Assembly (NCBI GenBank): GCA_016707895.1
Contig: JADJGV010000034.1
Coordinates: forward strand, 806,001 to 870,000
Source: Myxococcales bacterium
GTDB lineage: Bacteria; Myxococcota_A; Polyangia; Haliangiales; Haliangiaceae
Length of the DNA: 64,000 nucleotides
Direction of reading: 5' to 3'
Below the pieces are notes generated by a model that searched no databases, was not told the origin of the DNA, and saw only the letters and a program-made list of their open reading frames with translations. A program made the translations under genes and the position numbers. Shown here one piece after another: positions 30,698 through 38,920 of the stretch (the first letter of the stretch is position 1; each line of letters starts with the position of its first letter).

Positions 30698-30889
30698 GTG
30701 GACCCCGCCCCGTGCCCGCACCGCGACCGCGTCGACGGCGTCTGCGCCGCCTGCGGGCACTGCGAGCACGACGTGATCCTCAACGGCGCGTGCCTGGCCT
30801 GCGGCTCCACCGCGCTCGATCCGGTGGCGCGCTCGCCGCGGCCCGAGCTGGTGCCGGCCGACGCGCTGGTGCGGCGGCGGCCGGGGTGA
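30698..30889 (+). CDS. Small Cys-rich zinc-ribbon-like protein
   Basis: 63 residues from GTG 30698. The chain is CPHRDRVDGVCAACGHCEHD, then NGACLACGSTALDP, giving several CxxC/CxxH sites, then RSPRPELVPADALVRRRPG. Metal binding is likely. It is divergent from the acetyltransferase gene with 45 bp between starts. Coding support is the Cys spacing and frame bias, not a known family. Confidence 0.5.
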   Translation: MDPAPCPHRDRVDGVCAACGHCEHDVILNGACLACGSTALDPVARSPRPELVPADALVRRRPG

Positions 30890-30986
30890 GCTGCGCCGGC
30901 CGCGGTGGTGCGCTGGCCGACCGTCGTGACGCCGGGCGTGCGTCGGCGCTTGTGAGGTCGCGGGCGCGGGTGTATGCAGCCGACCG

Positions 30987-32057
30987 ATGAGAGCCTTGGC
31001 CTACCTCGCCATGATCGCGGTGGCTGCGTGCGGCGGCGCGCCGGCGGGCAGCGGGGACGACATCCTGCTGATCGATTCGCGCGGCGCCGGGAGCGACGGC
31101 GCCGGTGGCGGCGACGGCGGCGTGCCGATCGACGGGCCGAGCAACGGCGCGCCGGCGTTGCGCCACTGCACCGGGCGCGCGTTCACGCCGACGCCGGCCG
31201 CCGGGTTCGCGACGGTCGGCGGCACGCTGGTCGCGCTGGGCGGCGCCGCCAACCACGGCGGCGAGGACATCGTGACGCCGCCGGGCACGCCGGTGTCGGC
31301 GCGGGCCCGCTTCACCTACGGCACCACCGCGACCGCGCTCGATCAGGAGCCGGTGGCGGTGTGGCTCGACGACTGCAACGGCTGGCACGCGCTGGGCACG
31401 CACACCACCGCGGCCGGTCAGCTCGACGTGCCGGTCGACGTCACGCTGGCGCCGGGCATCTACGAGGCGCGGTTCGAGGTGCTGGGCGACGCCACCGTCA
31501 CCGTCAGCTACCTGTGGATCCTGCCGACCGGCAGCCACATCGCGGTCACCGACATCGACGGCACGCTCACCACCAGCGACACCGAGCTGTTCGTGCAGAT
31601 CCTGCTCAACAGCTACGTCCCGACCGCGTACCCGAGCGCCGCCGAGCTGACCACCGCCCACGCCGCCAAGCGCCACGTCGTCGCGTACATCACGGGCCGG
31701 CCGACGTTCCTCGCGATCGCCAGCCGGCAGTGGCTGGCCGACCTCGGCTTCGCGCCCGGGCCGCTGCACCTGACCACCACCACCGCCGAGAGCCTGCCCA
31801 CCAACACCGGCGTCGGCGACTACAAGAAGGCGTGGCTCGCGTCGCTCACGGCCAAGGGCTACGTGCTCGATCTGGCCTACGGCAACGCCACCACCGACAT
31901 CTACGCCTACGAGGGCGCGGGCATCGCCGACGGCAAGCAGTGGATCATCGGCACCAACGCCGGCATGAACGGCACCAACGCGGTGATGGACAGCTGGGCG
32001 GCGCGGGTGGCGGAGGTGCAGGCGATGCCGGTGGTCGTGCAGCCGTTCATGCCGTGA
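30987..32057 (+). CDS. Exported lipoprotein with lipin/LNS2-like HAD phosphatase domain
   Basis: 356 residues. The lipobox is MIAVAACGG, then an Asp/Gly linker to about 50. A beta-sandwich region (about 60-185) precedes the catalytic half, where AVTDIDGTLTTSD gives the DxDGT nucleophile motif and YITGRPTFLAIASRQWL the HAD threonine region; YKKAWLASLTAKGY supplies the Lys and a late YGNATTDIYAYEGAGI the acidic loop. This follows the LNS2/lipin pattern of phosphatidate-type phosphatases. Placement outside the cytoplasm is unusual. Confidence 0.8.
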   Translation: MRALAYLAMIAVAACGGAPAGSGDDILLIDSRGAGSDGAGGGDGGVPIDGPSNGAPALRHCTGRAFTPTPAAGFATVGGTLVALGGAANHGGEDIVTPPGTPVSARARFTYGTTATALDQEPVAVWLDDCNGWHALGTHTTAAGQLDVPVDVTLAPGIYEARFEVLGDATVTVSYLWILPTGSHIAVTDIDGTLTTSDTELFVQILLNSYVPTAYPSAAELTTAHAAKRHVVAYITGRPTFLAIASRQWLADLGFAPGPLHLTTTTAESLPTNTGVGDYKKAWLASLTAKGYVLDLAYGNATTDIYAYEGAGIADGKQWIIGTNAGMNGTNAVMDSWAARVAEVQAMPVVVQPFMP

Positions 32058-32102
32058 GCGCCTGCGCCAGCTGACCGCCGCGGCGCGCGCGGTCGGTCCG
32101 GC

Positions 32103-32879
32103 TCACAGATCGATCGCGTCGAGGTCGGCGTCGGCGAAGGCGCGCGGGGGTGACGGCGACGCGGTCAACGCGGTCGACGCGGTCGGCGGGCTCGACGGCG
32201 CTGGCGTGCGGGCCGCGGCCTGGCACAGCGAACAGCTCGCGGGCAGGTGCGGCGCGTCCTTGCGGTGCAGGTCGAGCACCGCGCGCGACAGCTGGGCCAG
32301 CTCGCGGCGCACCTCGCGGCGGCGGCCGGCCACTCGCTCGATGCGCATGTCGTCGTAGCCGGTGGTCTGGTGCCGCATCCACGCGATCACCGCGGCGGCG
32401 GCGCGCTCGTCGATGCTGATCCGCTGGGTGCGCGCGACGGTGCCACTGCCGACCGGCGTGGCGTGGGCCGCGACCCGTGCCGCCACCGCGTCGCCCAGCG
32501 CCGCCCAGCGGGGCGCGAACCGCAGGAACGCCCGCACCTCCTGCTCGAACGACACCGCGTACGCGGCCTGCGCGCGATCGCGGCGATCGCGATCGCTGGC
32601 GCGCCGGCGCGCGTAGCCCTCGGTCGCTCGCTCGGCCTCGATCGCCACCCGGGCCGCGTCGATGTGCGCGCGCGGCGCCCACAGCCCGCGGGAGAACTGC
32701 TTGCGCCCGCGCTGCTCGAGCACCGCCCACGACGGGCCGGCGGCCTTGACCCGGCGGGTCAGCCCGGCGTCGCCCGGCGGCAAGCAGGCCCAGTCGGCCG
32801 GCGGGCTCAGGCGGCGGCCGTCGGAGTGGACGAACACCCGCGGGTCGGCGGTCGGTGCGAGGACGAGCGATTCCGGCAT
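32103..32879 (-). CDS. DUF2293 domain protein
   Basis: 258 residues. The N-terminal part has PRVFVHSDGRRLSPP and WACLPPGDAGLTRRVKA, and the DUF2293 region (about 120-215) has FEQEVRAFLRFAPRW, RTQRISIDERAAAAVIAWMRHQTTGYD and RREVRRELAQLSR. This is the usual DUF2293 length. It is mostly a cytoplasmic, Arg-rich protein of unknown function, perhaps nucleic acid-binding. A CSLC pair lies close to the C-terminus, which is a low-complexity Ser/Pro/Ala tail. Confidence 0.75.
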   Translation of the reverse strand: MPESLVLAPTADPRVFVHSDGRRLSPPADWACLPPGDAGLTRRVKAAGPSWAVLEQRGRKQFSRGLWAPRAHIDAARVAIEAERATEGYARRRASDRDRRDRAQAAYAVSFEQEVRAFLRFAPRWAALGDAVAARVAAHATPVGSGTVARTQRISIDERAAAAVIAWMRHQTTGYDDMRIERVAGRRREVRRELAQLSRAVLDLHRKDAPHLPASCSLCQAAARTPAPSSPPTASTALTASPSPPRAFADADLDAIDL

Positions 32880-32972
32880 CGGCGGGCGCGACCATGCCGC
32901 AGGGGGGCCGGTGCCGGCGAGCGCGCGCCTGGCGAAATCGTCGACGGCGGCGCGCGGGGATCGTCAGCGCCG

Positions 32973-33272
32973 CTATTCGGCGGGGGGCGGCTGGCCCGGG
33001 GCCAGCTCGGGGCACTCGCCGCGGTAGAGCGCCCACTCCTCGCAGGTCTGCTCGCCCTTGGTGCAGTAGCCGGCCTGGCCGCCGGCCTCGTCGCGGATCT
33101 CGAGCGTGCCGCCGATCTCGACGCAGTAGGTGGACGCGGGGTTGGCCAGCTGCGTGGTGGTCGGCGCCGGCGTCGCGGGGCCGGGCGCCGGCGCGGCGGG
33201 CTTGCCGGGACCTCCGCAGGCGGTGGTGAGGATCCCGAGGGCCAGGGCGACGCGGATGGCGGTGCGCTGCAT
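32973..33272 (-). CDS. DUF333 lipoprotein
   Basis: 99 residues. The signal ends in LTTACGG, then a Pro/Ala linker, then the DUF333 signature NPASTYCVEIGGTLEIRDE, GGQAGYCTKGEQTCEEWALY and RGECPEL with four conserved Cys. DUF333 proteins are small periplasmic lipoproteins of unknown role, sometimes labelled hemolysin-like. It has repeat copy C upstream. Confidence 0.85.
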   Translation of the reverse strand: MQRTAIRVALALGILTTACGGPGKPAAPAPGPATPAPTTTQLANPASTYCVEIGGTLEIRDEAGGQAGYCTKGEQTCEEWALYRGECPELAPGQPPPAE

Positions 33273-33311
33273 CGCCGGCAGTCTACCGGAGCACCGGTCG
33301 ACGCGCCGGGA

Positions 33312-33380
33312 CTCTCGCGTCCTGGTGGGAGGCTCGGCGGGGACCCGGCCCCGCCGAGGGAGGTTCGGTGACGAACCTCC
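33312..33380 (+). repeat. Dispersed two-hairpin repeat, copy C (diverged, with compensatory changes)
   Basis: CTCTCGCG box (33312-33319), hairpin 1 CTCGGCGGGG-ACCCGG-CCCCGCCGAG (33333-33358), hairpin 2 GGAGGTTCG-GTGA-CGAACCTCC (33359-33380). Both stems differ in sequence from copies A and B but remain fully paired, and the loop is a GNRA tetraloop. It lies between two minus-strand genes but in plus orientation. Confidence 0.8.
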
Positions 33381-33386
33381 TGCAAC

Positions 33387-33638
33387 TCAGTGCTGGTTGT
33401 CGAACTTGATGCCCAGCTCGACCTCGTCGATCGCCTGCTTGAGCAGCACGATCGCCTTGGCGCGGTGGCCGCCCTTGTCGGGCGTCGCCTGATCGAGCTG
33501 GGCGCGGGCCTTCTTCATGTCGACCAGCGCGCCGCGCATGTGCGGCTGGCGGTCGGCGATCGCGGGAGCGATCACCGTGGTCGTGGCGAAGGCGGCGAGG
33601 AGGGCGAGGGTCGAGAGCTTCCAGGGGTTGGTGCGCAT
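33387..33638 (-). CDS. Small secreted protein
   Basis: 83 residues from ATG 33638. The signal peptide (LALLAAFATTTVIAPAIA) is followed by a short helical domain (DMKKARAQLDQATPDKGGHRAKAIVLLKQAIDEVELG). The helical pattern, DxGGHRxKAxxLLxxAxxE, is common in small periplasmic proteins of Proteobacteria and Myxococcota. No function is known. Confidence 0.75.
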   Translation of the reverse strand: MRTNPWKLSTLALLAAFATTTVIAPAIADRQPHMRGALVDMKKARAQLDQATPDKGGHRAKAIVLLKQAIDEVELGIKFDNQH

Positions 33639-33679
33639 GAGGCTCTGACCACGGCTGCGCCCGAAGGTTAGGTCGCCCG

Positions 33680-34417
33680 CTACGGTTCGCCCTTGCGCGA
33701 GCACGTGACCTTGCCGTGGTCCGGCGATCCCTTGACCACCTGGCAGAAGTAGCCGGCGCTGCGGCCGGGGCCAGCGGCGGGAGTGTCGGGGCGCGGGCCC
33801 CAGTGCTCGCCGTCGCCTTGCAGATCGCACCACACGCCGGTCGGTGAGGGCGGCATGCCGGCGGGGGTGTCGGCGCGACGCAGCAGGTTGCGCTGCTCCC
33901 AGCCGGTCGGCGTCGCGGTGCAGCGCACGTCGGCGGGCGCGACCCGGTTGGGCACCGGCGGCGGTGGCGGGCGACGATCGCAGACGAACACCGCCGGATC
34001 GGTGGTGCGATGGCACACCGCGGTCGGTCGGCCGCAGCCGGCGGTGTCGGCCACGACCAGCAGCGCCTCGCCGGTCGCGCAGCTCGGGCCGCCGACGCAA
34101 CCACACGGACAGCTCGTCGAGTCGGCGACGCACGGCGCGCAGCCCCACGTCTGCCCGGCGCGGCACTGGCCGAGCATCGGCACCGGGCGCGGCGCCTCGG
34201 TGGGATCGGGCGTACCCGCAGCGTCGGTCGCGGTCGCGGTCGCGGTCGTCGTCGCGCCGGTCGTCGTCGCGCCGGTCGTCGTCGTGCCGGTCGTCGTCGC
34301 GCCGGTCGTCGTCGTGCCGGTCCCGCCGGCGCGCGCCAGCGGGCCGCTGGGCGGTGGCGTGCACGCGGCGAGCACGGCGGCGGAGCACAGCATCGGCCAG
34401 GCGGTGCGGAGGCGCAT
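33680..34417 (-). CDS. Cys-rich lipoprotein with Thr-Gly repeat linker
   Basis: 245 residues. The lipobox is SAAVLAACTP. A linker of TTTG/TTTA repeats (residues 30-65) follows, then CRAGQTWGCAPCVADSTSCPCGCVGG and more Cys pairs, and a C-terminal domain with TPAGMPPSPTGVWC and YFCQVVKG. It was not matched to a family. A disulfide-rich exposed domain on a flexible stalk is likely. Confidence 0.65.
   Translation of the reverse strand: MRLRTAWPMLCSAAVLAACTPPPSGPLARAGGTGTTTTGATTTGTTTTGATTTGATTTATATATDAAGTPDPTEAPRPVPMLGQCRAGQTWGCAPCVADSTSCPCGCVGGPSCATGEALLVVADTAGCGRPTAVCHRTTDPAVFVCDRRPPPPPVPNRVAPADVRCTATPTGWEQRNLLRRADTPAGMPPSPTGVWCDLQGDGEHWGPRPDTPAAGPGRSAGYFCQVVKGSPDHGKVTCSRKGEP
34245..34320 (-). 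repeat. 15-bp tandem repeat coding for the Thr-rich stalk
   Basis: About five units of GTCGTCGTCGCGCCG (plus-strand view) with GCG/GTG variants. The unit is in phase with the codons, so copy changes would only alter the stalk length. Confidence 0.8.
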
Positions 34418-34438
34418 GGCGCGATGATACCGCCGCGG

Positions 34439-34786
34439 TCAGGCCTTGCGCAGGAACTCGGCCTTGAGCATCACGCTCAGGTTGTCGACCTTGCAGTCGA
34501 CCGCGTGGTCGCCGTCGGCCAGGCGGATGTTGGTGATCTTGGTGCCTTGCTTGAGCGTCACCGACGAGCCCTTCACCTTCAGGCTCTTGATCAGCACCAC
34601 CGCGTCGCCGTTGGCCAGCGGCACGCCGTTCACGTCGCGCACGACGCCGTCGTCCTCGGGCGCGGCGGCGGCGGCCGGGGCGGTCGCCAGCGACCACTCG
34701 TGGGCGCAGTCGGCGCACACCCAGCGCTCGCCGTCCGGGTACACGTTGGGCTGCGCGCAGCGCGGACAGGTCGTGGGCTCGTCCAT
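34439..34786 (-). CDS. PhnA/YjdM-type zinc-ribbon protein
   Basis: 115 residues. An N-terminal zinc ribbon (CPRCAQPNVYPDGERWVCADCAHEW) is followed by a small beta-barrel domain (VVRDVNGVPLANGDAVVLIKSLKVKGSSVTLKQGTKI, about residues 48-85) typical of PhnA/YjdM. The family was once linked to phosphonate use but its function is unclear. Confidence 0.9.
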   Translation of the reverse strand: MDEPTTCPRCAQPNVYPDGERWVCADCAHEWSLATAPAAAAAPEDDGVVRDVNGVPLANGDAVVLIKSLKVKGSSVTLKQGTKITNIRLADGDHAVDCKVDNLSVMLKAEFLRKA

Positions 34787-34865
34787 CGCGGCCTTGTCGC
34801 AGAACCGCGGGCCGCGCGCAACGTCGCGGCGGCGACACCTCGTCGCGCCGACCGGGCCCGTGGGA

Positions 34866-35702
34866 TCACAGCGCGGCCCAGGCGCGCATGGCCCGGGCGC
34901 CGGCGGCGCGCCCGCGCTGGTAGTCGGCGAGCAGCACGTCGACGTCGCGGGTGATCCGGCTGGTGCGCAGGCCGTCGGGGGCGACGTGGACCACCTGGCA
35001 GTCGGCCGGCGGTCGCGCGATGAACCCGCGCGCGCGCTCGTAGATCGCGCGGTAGCGACGGAACGCGCCCACCAGCGCCGGGTGTTCGCGCAACAGCCGC
35101 GCCGCCAGCGCGCACTCCAGGCGTGACGGACCCGGGAAGTCCGACGGGCGCGAGCGGATCACCAGGATGCGGCGGGCGCCGCGCTGGTAGGCCTCCTCGA
35201 CCGGGATCGGCGCACCGAGGCCGCCGTCGGTGAACGCGCGACCGTCGACCTCGACGAAGCGGCGGAACAGCACCGGCACCGCCGACGACGCCTGCAGCAC
35301 CTGCGACATCGACGCCGCGTCGGGCTCGAACCACACCGCGGCGCCGGTGTCGACCGCCGTCGCCGCCACCACCAGCCGCGTCGGGCCCGCCACGATCGCC
35401 GCCGCGTCGAGCGGATCCTCGCGCTCGAAGGCGTCCCACAAGTAGTCGATGTCGAGCCAGTGGCCGCCGCGCAAGAACCGGCCGGCATCGACGAACTCGC
35501 GGCGCCGCATCTGGTTGAAGAAGCAGCGGCGGTTGCGGCCGTGCTGGCGGGCCAGGTGCGACGACAGGTTGCACGCACCGGCCGAGCTGCCGATCGCCAG
35601 GTCGAACGGCGCGAAGTCGTGCTCGAGGAACACGTCGAGCACGCCGGCGGCGAAGACGCCGCGCATGGCGCCTCCTTCGACGACGATCGCGGCGTGCGCC
35701 AT
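34866..35702 (-). CDS. Patatin-like phospholipase, YjjU-type
   Basis: 278 residues from ATG 35702. The oxyanion segment GGAMRGVFAAGVLD, the nucleophile elbow GSSAGA (Ser near residue 44) and the catalytic Asp motif DGGLGAPIPV form a full patatin Ser-Asp dyad. CNLSSHLARQHGRNRRCF also fits YjjU-type enzymes. No signal peptide; probably cytoplasmic or membrane-peripheral lipid acyl hydrolase. The region upstream is the leader of HNH copy 2. Confidence 0.85.
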   Translation of the reverse strand: MAHAAIVVEGGAMRGVFAAGVLDVFLEHDFAPFDLAIGSSAGACNLSSHLARQHGRNRRCFFNQMRRREFVDAGRFLRGGHWLDIDYLWDAFEREDPLDAAAIVAGPTRLVVAATAVDTGAAVWFEPDAASMSQVLQASSAVPVLFRRFVEVDGRAFTDGGLGAPIPVEEAYQRGARRILVIRSRPSDFPGPSRLECALAARLLREHPALVGAFRRYRAIYERARGFIARPPADCQVVHVAPDGLRTSRITRDVDVLLADYQRGRAAGARAMRAWAAL

Positions 35703-35828
35703 GGGCGGCGCAGTCTCGCAGGTTCGGCCGGCGGTGGCGATGGCCCGGGCGGCGCAGACGTCTGCGGCGACGCCGGTCAGGTAGCGCGCTGCTTCGACGG
35801 GAGCGTCTGGGCGGCCCGGGCTGGCCGG

Positions 35829-35976
35829 TGTCCGGGCCGGACCCCCGCGGCTGTCCGGGGATGGCCGGAGAGCCGGACAATCCGGACGAGATCCGGCCGT
35901 CTTGTCCGAGATTCGGACACGCGGCACGCGGTGTCGCGGAGTTGCGGCTGGCGCGCGGCTTGCTGAGGGGTTGGGC
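35829..35976 (+). promoter_or_regulatory. Conserved palindromic leader upstream of HNH copy 2
   Basis: It matches the leader of copy 1: TGTCCGG-GCCGGAC (35829-35842), GTCCGG/CCGGAC repeats and the perfect TGTCCGA-GAT-TCGGACA (35903-35919). The spacing between the outer palindromes, about 91 nt, is the same in both copies. A GAGGGG ribosome site lies before the ATG at 35977. Confidence 0.6.
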
Positions 35977-37287
35977 ATGGTGGACAGGGCAGCGGGCGGA
36001 CAGCAGGTGAGCGAGGTGGCGGCGGCGGGCGCGGCGGCGGCTGCGGACGACTGGCGCGTGGTCGACCGGACGCTGCGCGGGCTGGCGCGGCGGCGGGCGG
36101 CGCTCGACGTCGAGGAGGCCGCGTGGCTGCGGCGCGCACGGGCGCTGGGCGTCCATCGCGAGCTCGGCTTCGCGTCGTTCTTCGAGTACGTCGAGCGCAT
36201 CCTGGGCTACGCGCCGGGGCCAGCGCGGGAGCGGCTGCGGGTCGCCGACGCGCTGGCGGCCCTGCCGAAGCTGCGGGCGGCGATGAGCGCCGGCGACGTC
36301 GCGTACAGCGCGGCGAGGGAGCTGACCCGGGTCGCGACGGTCGACACCGAGGCGGCGTGGCTGACGGCGGCGGCCAAGCACACCGTGCGGGAGATCGAGG
36401 AGATGGTCAGCGGGCGGCGGCGGGGCGACTCGCCGGACGATCCGCCCGACCCCGCCGCGCGGCTGCACGAGCTCCGGCTGCTGCTGCCCGCGGCGGTGCT
36501 GGGCAAGTTCACCGCGGCGCGGCGCGCGCTGGAGGCGGCGTGCGGGCATCCGCTGACCGATGGCGACCTGCTCGCGACCTTGTGCGATGGCCAGCTGGCC
36601 GGCGCGGGCTCCCACGTGGGAGATGCCGTGGCGGGCTCCCACGTGGGAGATGCCGCGGCGGCATCCAAGCCCATGTATCAGATCGCGATCACGCGGTGCC
36701 CCGACTGCACGCGCGCGTGGCAGGACGTCGCCGGGCACACGATCGAGATCAGCGAGACCGAGCTGGCGCAGGCGTCGTGCGACGCCGAGCTGCTGGGGCG
36801 GGTCGACGGCGACAAGCCGGCGCGGGTGACCAAGACGATCCCGCCGCGGACCCGGCTCGCCGTGCTGCGGCGGGATCGCGGGCGGTGCGTGGTGCCGGGG
36901 TGCCGCAACGCGCGGTACGTCGACGTCCACCACGTCGTCCCGCGGTCGGCGGGCGGCAAGCACACGCCGAGCAAGCTGTCGGTGCTGTGCTCGGCTCACC
37001 ACAAGGCCGCGCACGATGGCCGGCTGCGGGTCGAGGGTACCGCGCCTGGGAAGCTGCGGTTCACGCACGCCGACGGGCGGCCGTACGGGGCGCCGCCGTC
37101 CCACGTGGAAGATGGGGACGCGGTGGCGCCGCCTCCGCCAGGAGGCGAGGTCGCGGTGGCGCCGTCCCAGGCGGGCGTCGAGGTCGAGGCGCCGCCGGTC
37201 CCACGCGGGCGCCGCCGAGCCAAGGCGGCACCGGCGAGGGGAACGCGGGGCCCTCGAAGGCGGGTGGTCGCCAGCGGGGGACGCTAA
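35977..37287 (+). CDS. DUF222/HNH endonuclease-like protein, copy 2
   Basis: 436 residues, the same length as copy 1, from ATG 35977 with GAGGGG six bases upstream. DUF222 region, GSHVGDA spacer, CPDC, and HNH motif (CVVPGCRNARYVDVHH, LCSAHHKAAHDG) are all kept, so both copies may be active. Differences cluster in the spacer and in the low-complexity C-terminal tail. The two copies are inverted about 30 kb apart, so recombination between them would invert the segment in between. Confidence 0.85.
   Translation: MVDRAAGGQQVSEVAAAGAAAAADDWRVVDRTLRGLARRRAALDVEEAAWLRRARALGVHRELGFASFFEYVERILGYAPGPARERLRVADALAALPKLRAAMSAGDVAYSAARELTRVATVDTEAAWLTAAAKHTVREIEEMVSGRRRGDSPDDPPDPAARLHELRLLLPAAVLGKFTAARRALEAACGHPLTDGDLLATLCDGQLAGAGSHVGDAVAGSHVGDAAAASKPMYQIAITRCPDCTRAWQDVAGHTIEISETELAQASCDAELLGRVDGDKPARVTKTIPPRTRLAVLRRDRGRCVVPGCRNARYVDVHHVVPRSAGGKHTPSKLSVLCSAHHKAAHDGRLRVEGTAPGKLRFTHADGRPYGAPPSHVEDGDAVAPPPPGGEVAVAPSQAGVEVEAPPVPRGRRRAKAAPARGTRGPRRRVVASGGR
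36610..36648 (+). repeat. Two 12-bp CACGTG palindromes inside HNH copy 2
   Basis: TCCCACGTGGGA at 36610-36621 and again at 36637-36648, 27 bp apart as in copy 1. They encode the repeated GSHVGDA units. Confidence 0.8.
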
Positions 37288-37313
37288 CCATGCCCCGACC
37301 GGGTGATGTTGAA

Positions 37314-37700
37314 CTAGCGGCGGAAGAACGACGCCTGCTGGAAGCGCAGGCCGGCGACGATCTGATCGACGCAGGCTGCCGACAGCGCGCCGATGCGCGC
37401 GCCCAGCCGGGCCTTGGGGATCGACGACACCTGCGACACCACGACGACGCTCTGCGTCGGCAAGTCGCCCTCGCCCGGCGCCAGCAGCACGTTGCCGGGC
37501 TCGCCGGCGCGGTGCAGGTTCGACGTCAGGGCGCAGACGATCACGGTGGTCACGCGGGCGTGGTTGAAGACGTCGTCCTGGACCACCACGTGGGGGTGGG
37601 CGTAGGGCGGGGCCGGGCCGCGGCTCTCGTCGCCGGCGACCCAGTACAGCTCGCCGCGGTAGATCGGCGCGTTGCCGGGGCGGTCGGGTGGGGCGTCCAT
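37314..37700 (-). CDS. PemK/MazF-family protein without adjacent antitoxin
   Basis: 128 residues from ATG 37700. IYRGELYWVAGDESRGP and HPHVVVQDDVFNHARVTTVIVCALTSN match the MazF/PemK beta-barrel, normally an endoribonuclease. LLAPGEGDLPTQSVVVVSQVSSIPK covers the conserved segment with Ser/Gln. No antitoxin gene is seen within 100 bp on either side; convergent HNH copy 2 ends 26 bp away. It may be a solitary, domesticated member. Confidence 0.85.
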   Translation of the reverse strand: MDAPPDRPGNAPIYRGELYWVAGDESRGPAPPYAHPHVVVQDDVFNHARVTTVIVCALTSNLHRAGEPGNVLLAPGEGDLPTQSVVVVSQVSSIPKARLGARIGALSAACVDQIVAGLRFQQASFFRR

Positions 37701-37775
37701 GGCCGAGGATACGGCGCCGGCGGATGATCGGCGATCGGCCCGATACGAAGTCGCGGCAGCGCGCTCTACCCGGGC

Positions 37776-38915
37776 ATGTCGCACCTCGCTCGCTCATCGC
37801 TCCTGCTCGTCGCGCTCGTCGCGGTCGCCGGGTCCTCAGGCGCCGCCGCCGCCGCGCCCACCTTCGGCGACGGCGCCGTGCTGGCGCCGATCCCCGCCGC
37901 TGCCCGCTATTGCGCCGGTCAAGCCGGCTGCAACGGCGGCTACCCCGAGGGCGTCGCCGTGGTCGGCGACCGCGTCTACGTGGCGGGCCCCGCCACCTTT
38001 GGCACCGCGGGCAAGGGGCCCAGCGTGGTCACCGTGCTCAACCGCGCCAGCGGCGACCTGATCACCGAGATCCCGATCGCCGGCGAGCAGCTGGCCTTCG
38101 AGCACGCCCTCAGCGGCATCGCGGTCGACGCCGCCGGCGACGTGTTCGTGGTGTCGACGCAGCTCGGCGTGATCCGCCTGCACCGCCACGGCCGCCGCTA
38201 TCAGCAGTCGTCGTACGCGCCGCCGCTGCCCGACCTGCCCGCGTGCACCCCGGGCGGGCCGGCCCCGTGTACCCCGACCTTCGTCGACCTGCCGCCGCTG
38301 TCCAACGAGATGACGTTCGACGCCGCCGGCAACCTGTACGTCACCGACTCGCTGCAGGCGACGATCTTCCGCGTCCCGGCCGGCGGCGGCTCGATCGCGC
38401 CCTGGTTCGCCAGCCCGCTCCTGGCCGGCAACCTCGCGGCGCCGCTGCCGTTCGGCGCCAACGGCATCAAGCTCAGCCCGGATCGCGCGTACCTCTACCT
38501 GGTCGAGACCTTCGATCCGGTCGACCCCAGCCTGGGCCACGTCTACCGCGTGCCGCTGGTCGACGCGCCGGCGCCCGACAGCATCGAACACGTCGCGACG
38601 TTCGGCGGCGGCGTGGTCCCCGACAGCCTGACCTTCGGGGCGTCGGGTACGATCTACGTAACGCTGGCCGGCGCCAGCCAGATCGCCGTGCTCGAGCCCG
38701 ACGGCACCGAGCGGACCCGGATCACCGGCCCGGCGGGTAGCCCGATCCCGTTCGACAACCCGGCGACGATGGCGTTCGACGACGGGCGGCGGTCGCTGCT
38801 GGTGACCAACCACGCCATCTTCGGCGACCCGGCCCACTTCGCCGTGCTGCGGGTCTTCGTCGGCGAGCGCGGCGATCCGCGCCCGGGCGATGACGACGAC
38901 GGTGACGACGACTGA
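37776..38915 (+). CDS. Secreted SMP-30/NHL-like beta-propeller
   Basis: 379 residues. A signal peptide (LLLVALVAVAGSSGAAAAA) is followed by propeller repeats such as VAVVGDRVYVAGPAT, IAVDAAGDVFVVSTQ, MTFDAAGNLYVTDSLQ, LTFGASGTIYVTLAG. Two Cys pairs sit in the N-terminal and central loops. The C-terminal tail DDDDGDDD is acidic. Probably an extracellular or periplasmic binding or lactonase-like protein; active-site metal ligands were not verified. Confidence 0.8.
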   Translation: MSHLARSSLLLVALVAVAGSSGAAAAAPTFGDGAVLAPIPAAARYCAGQAGCNGGYPEGVAVVGDRVYVAGPATFGTAGKGPSVVTVLNRASGDLITEIPIAGEQLAFEHALSGIAVDAAGDVFVVSTQLGVIRLHRHGRRYQQSSYAPPLPDLPACTPGGPAPCTPTFVDLPPLSNEMTFDAAGNLYVTDSLQATIFRVPAGGGSIAPWFASPLLAGNLAAPLPFGANGIKLSPDRAYLYLVETFDPVDPSLGHVYRVPLVDAPAPDSIEHVATFGGGVVPDSLTFGASGTIYVTLAGASQIAVLEPDGTERTRITGPAGSPIPFDNPATMAFDDGRRSLLVTNHAIFGDPAHFAVLRVFVGERGDPRPGDDDDGDDD

Positions 38916-38920
38916 GTCGA

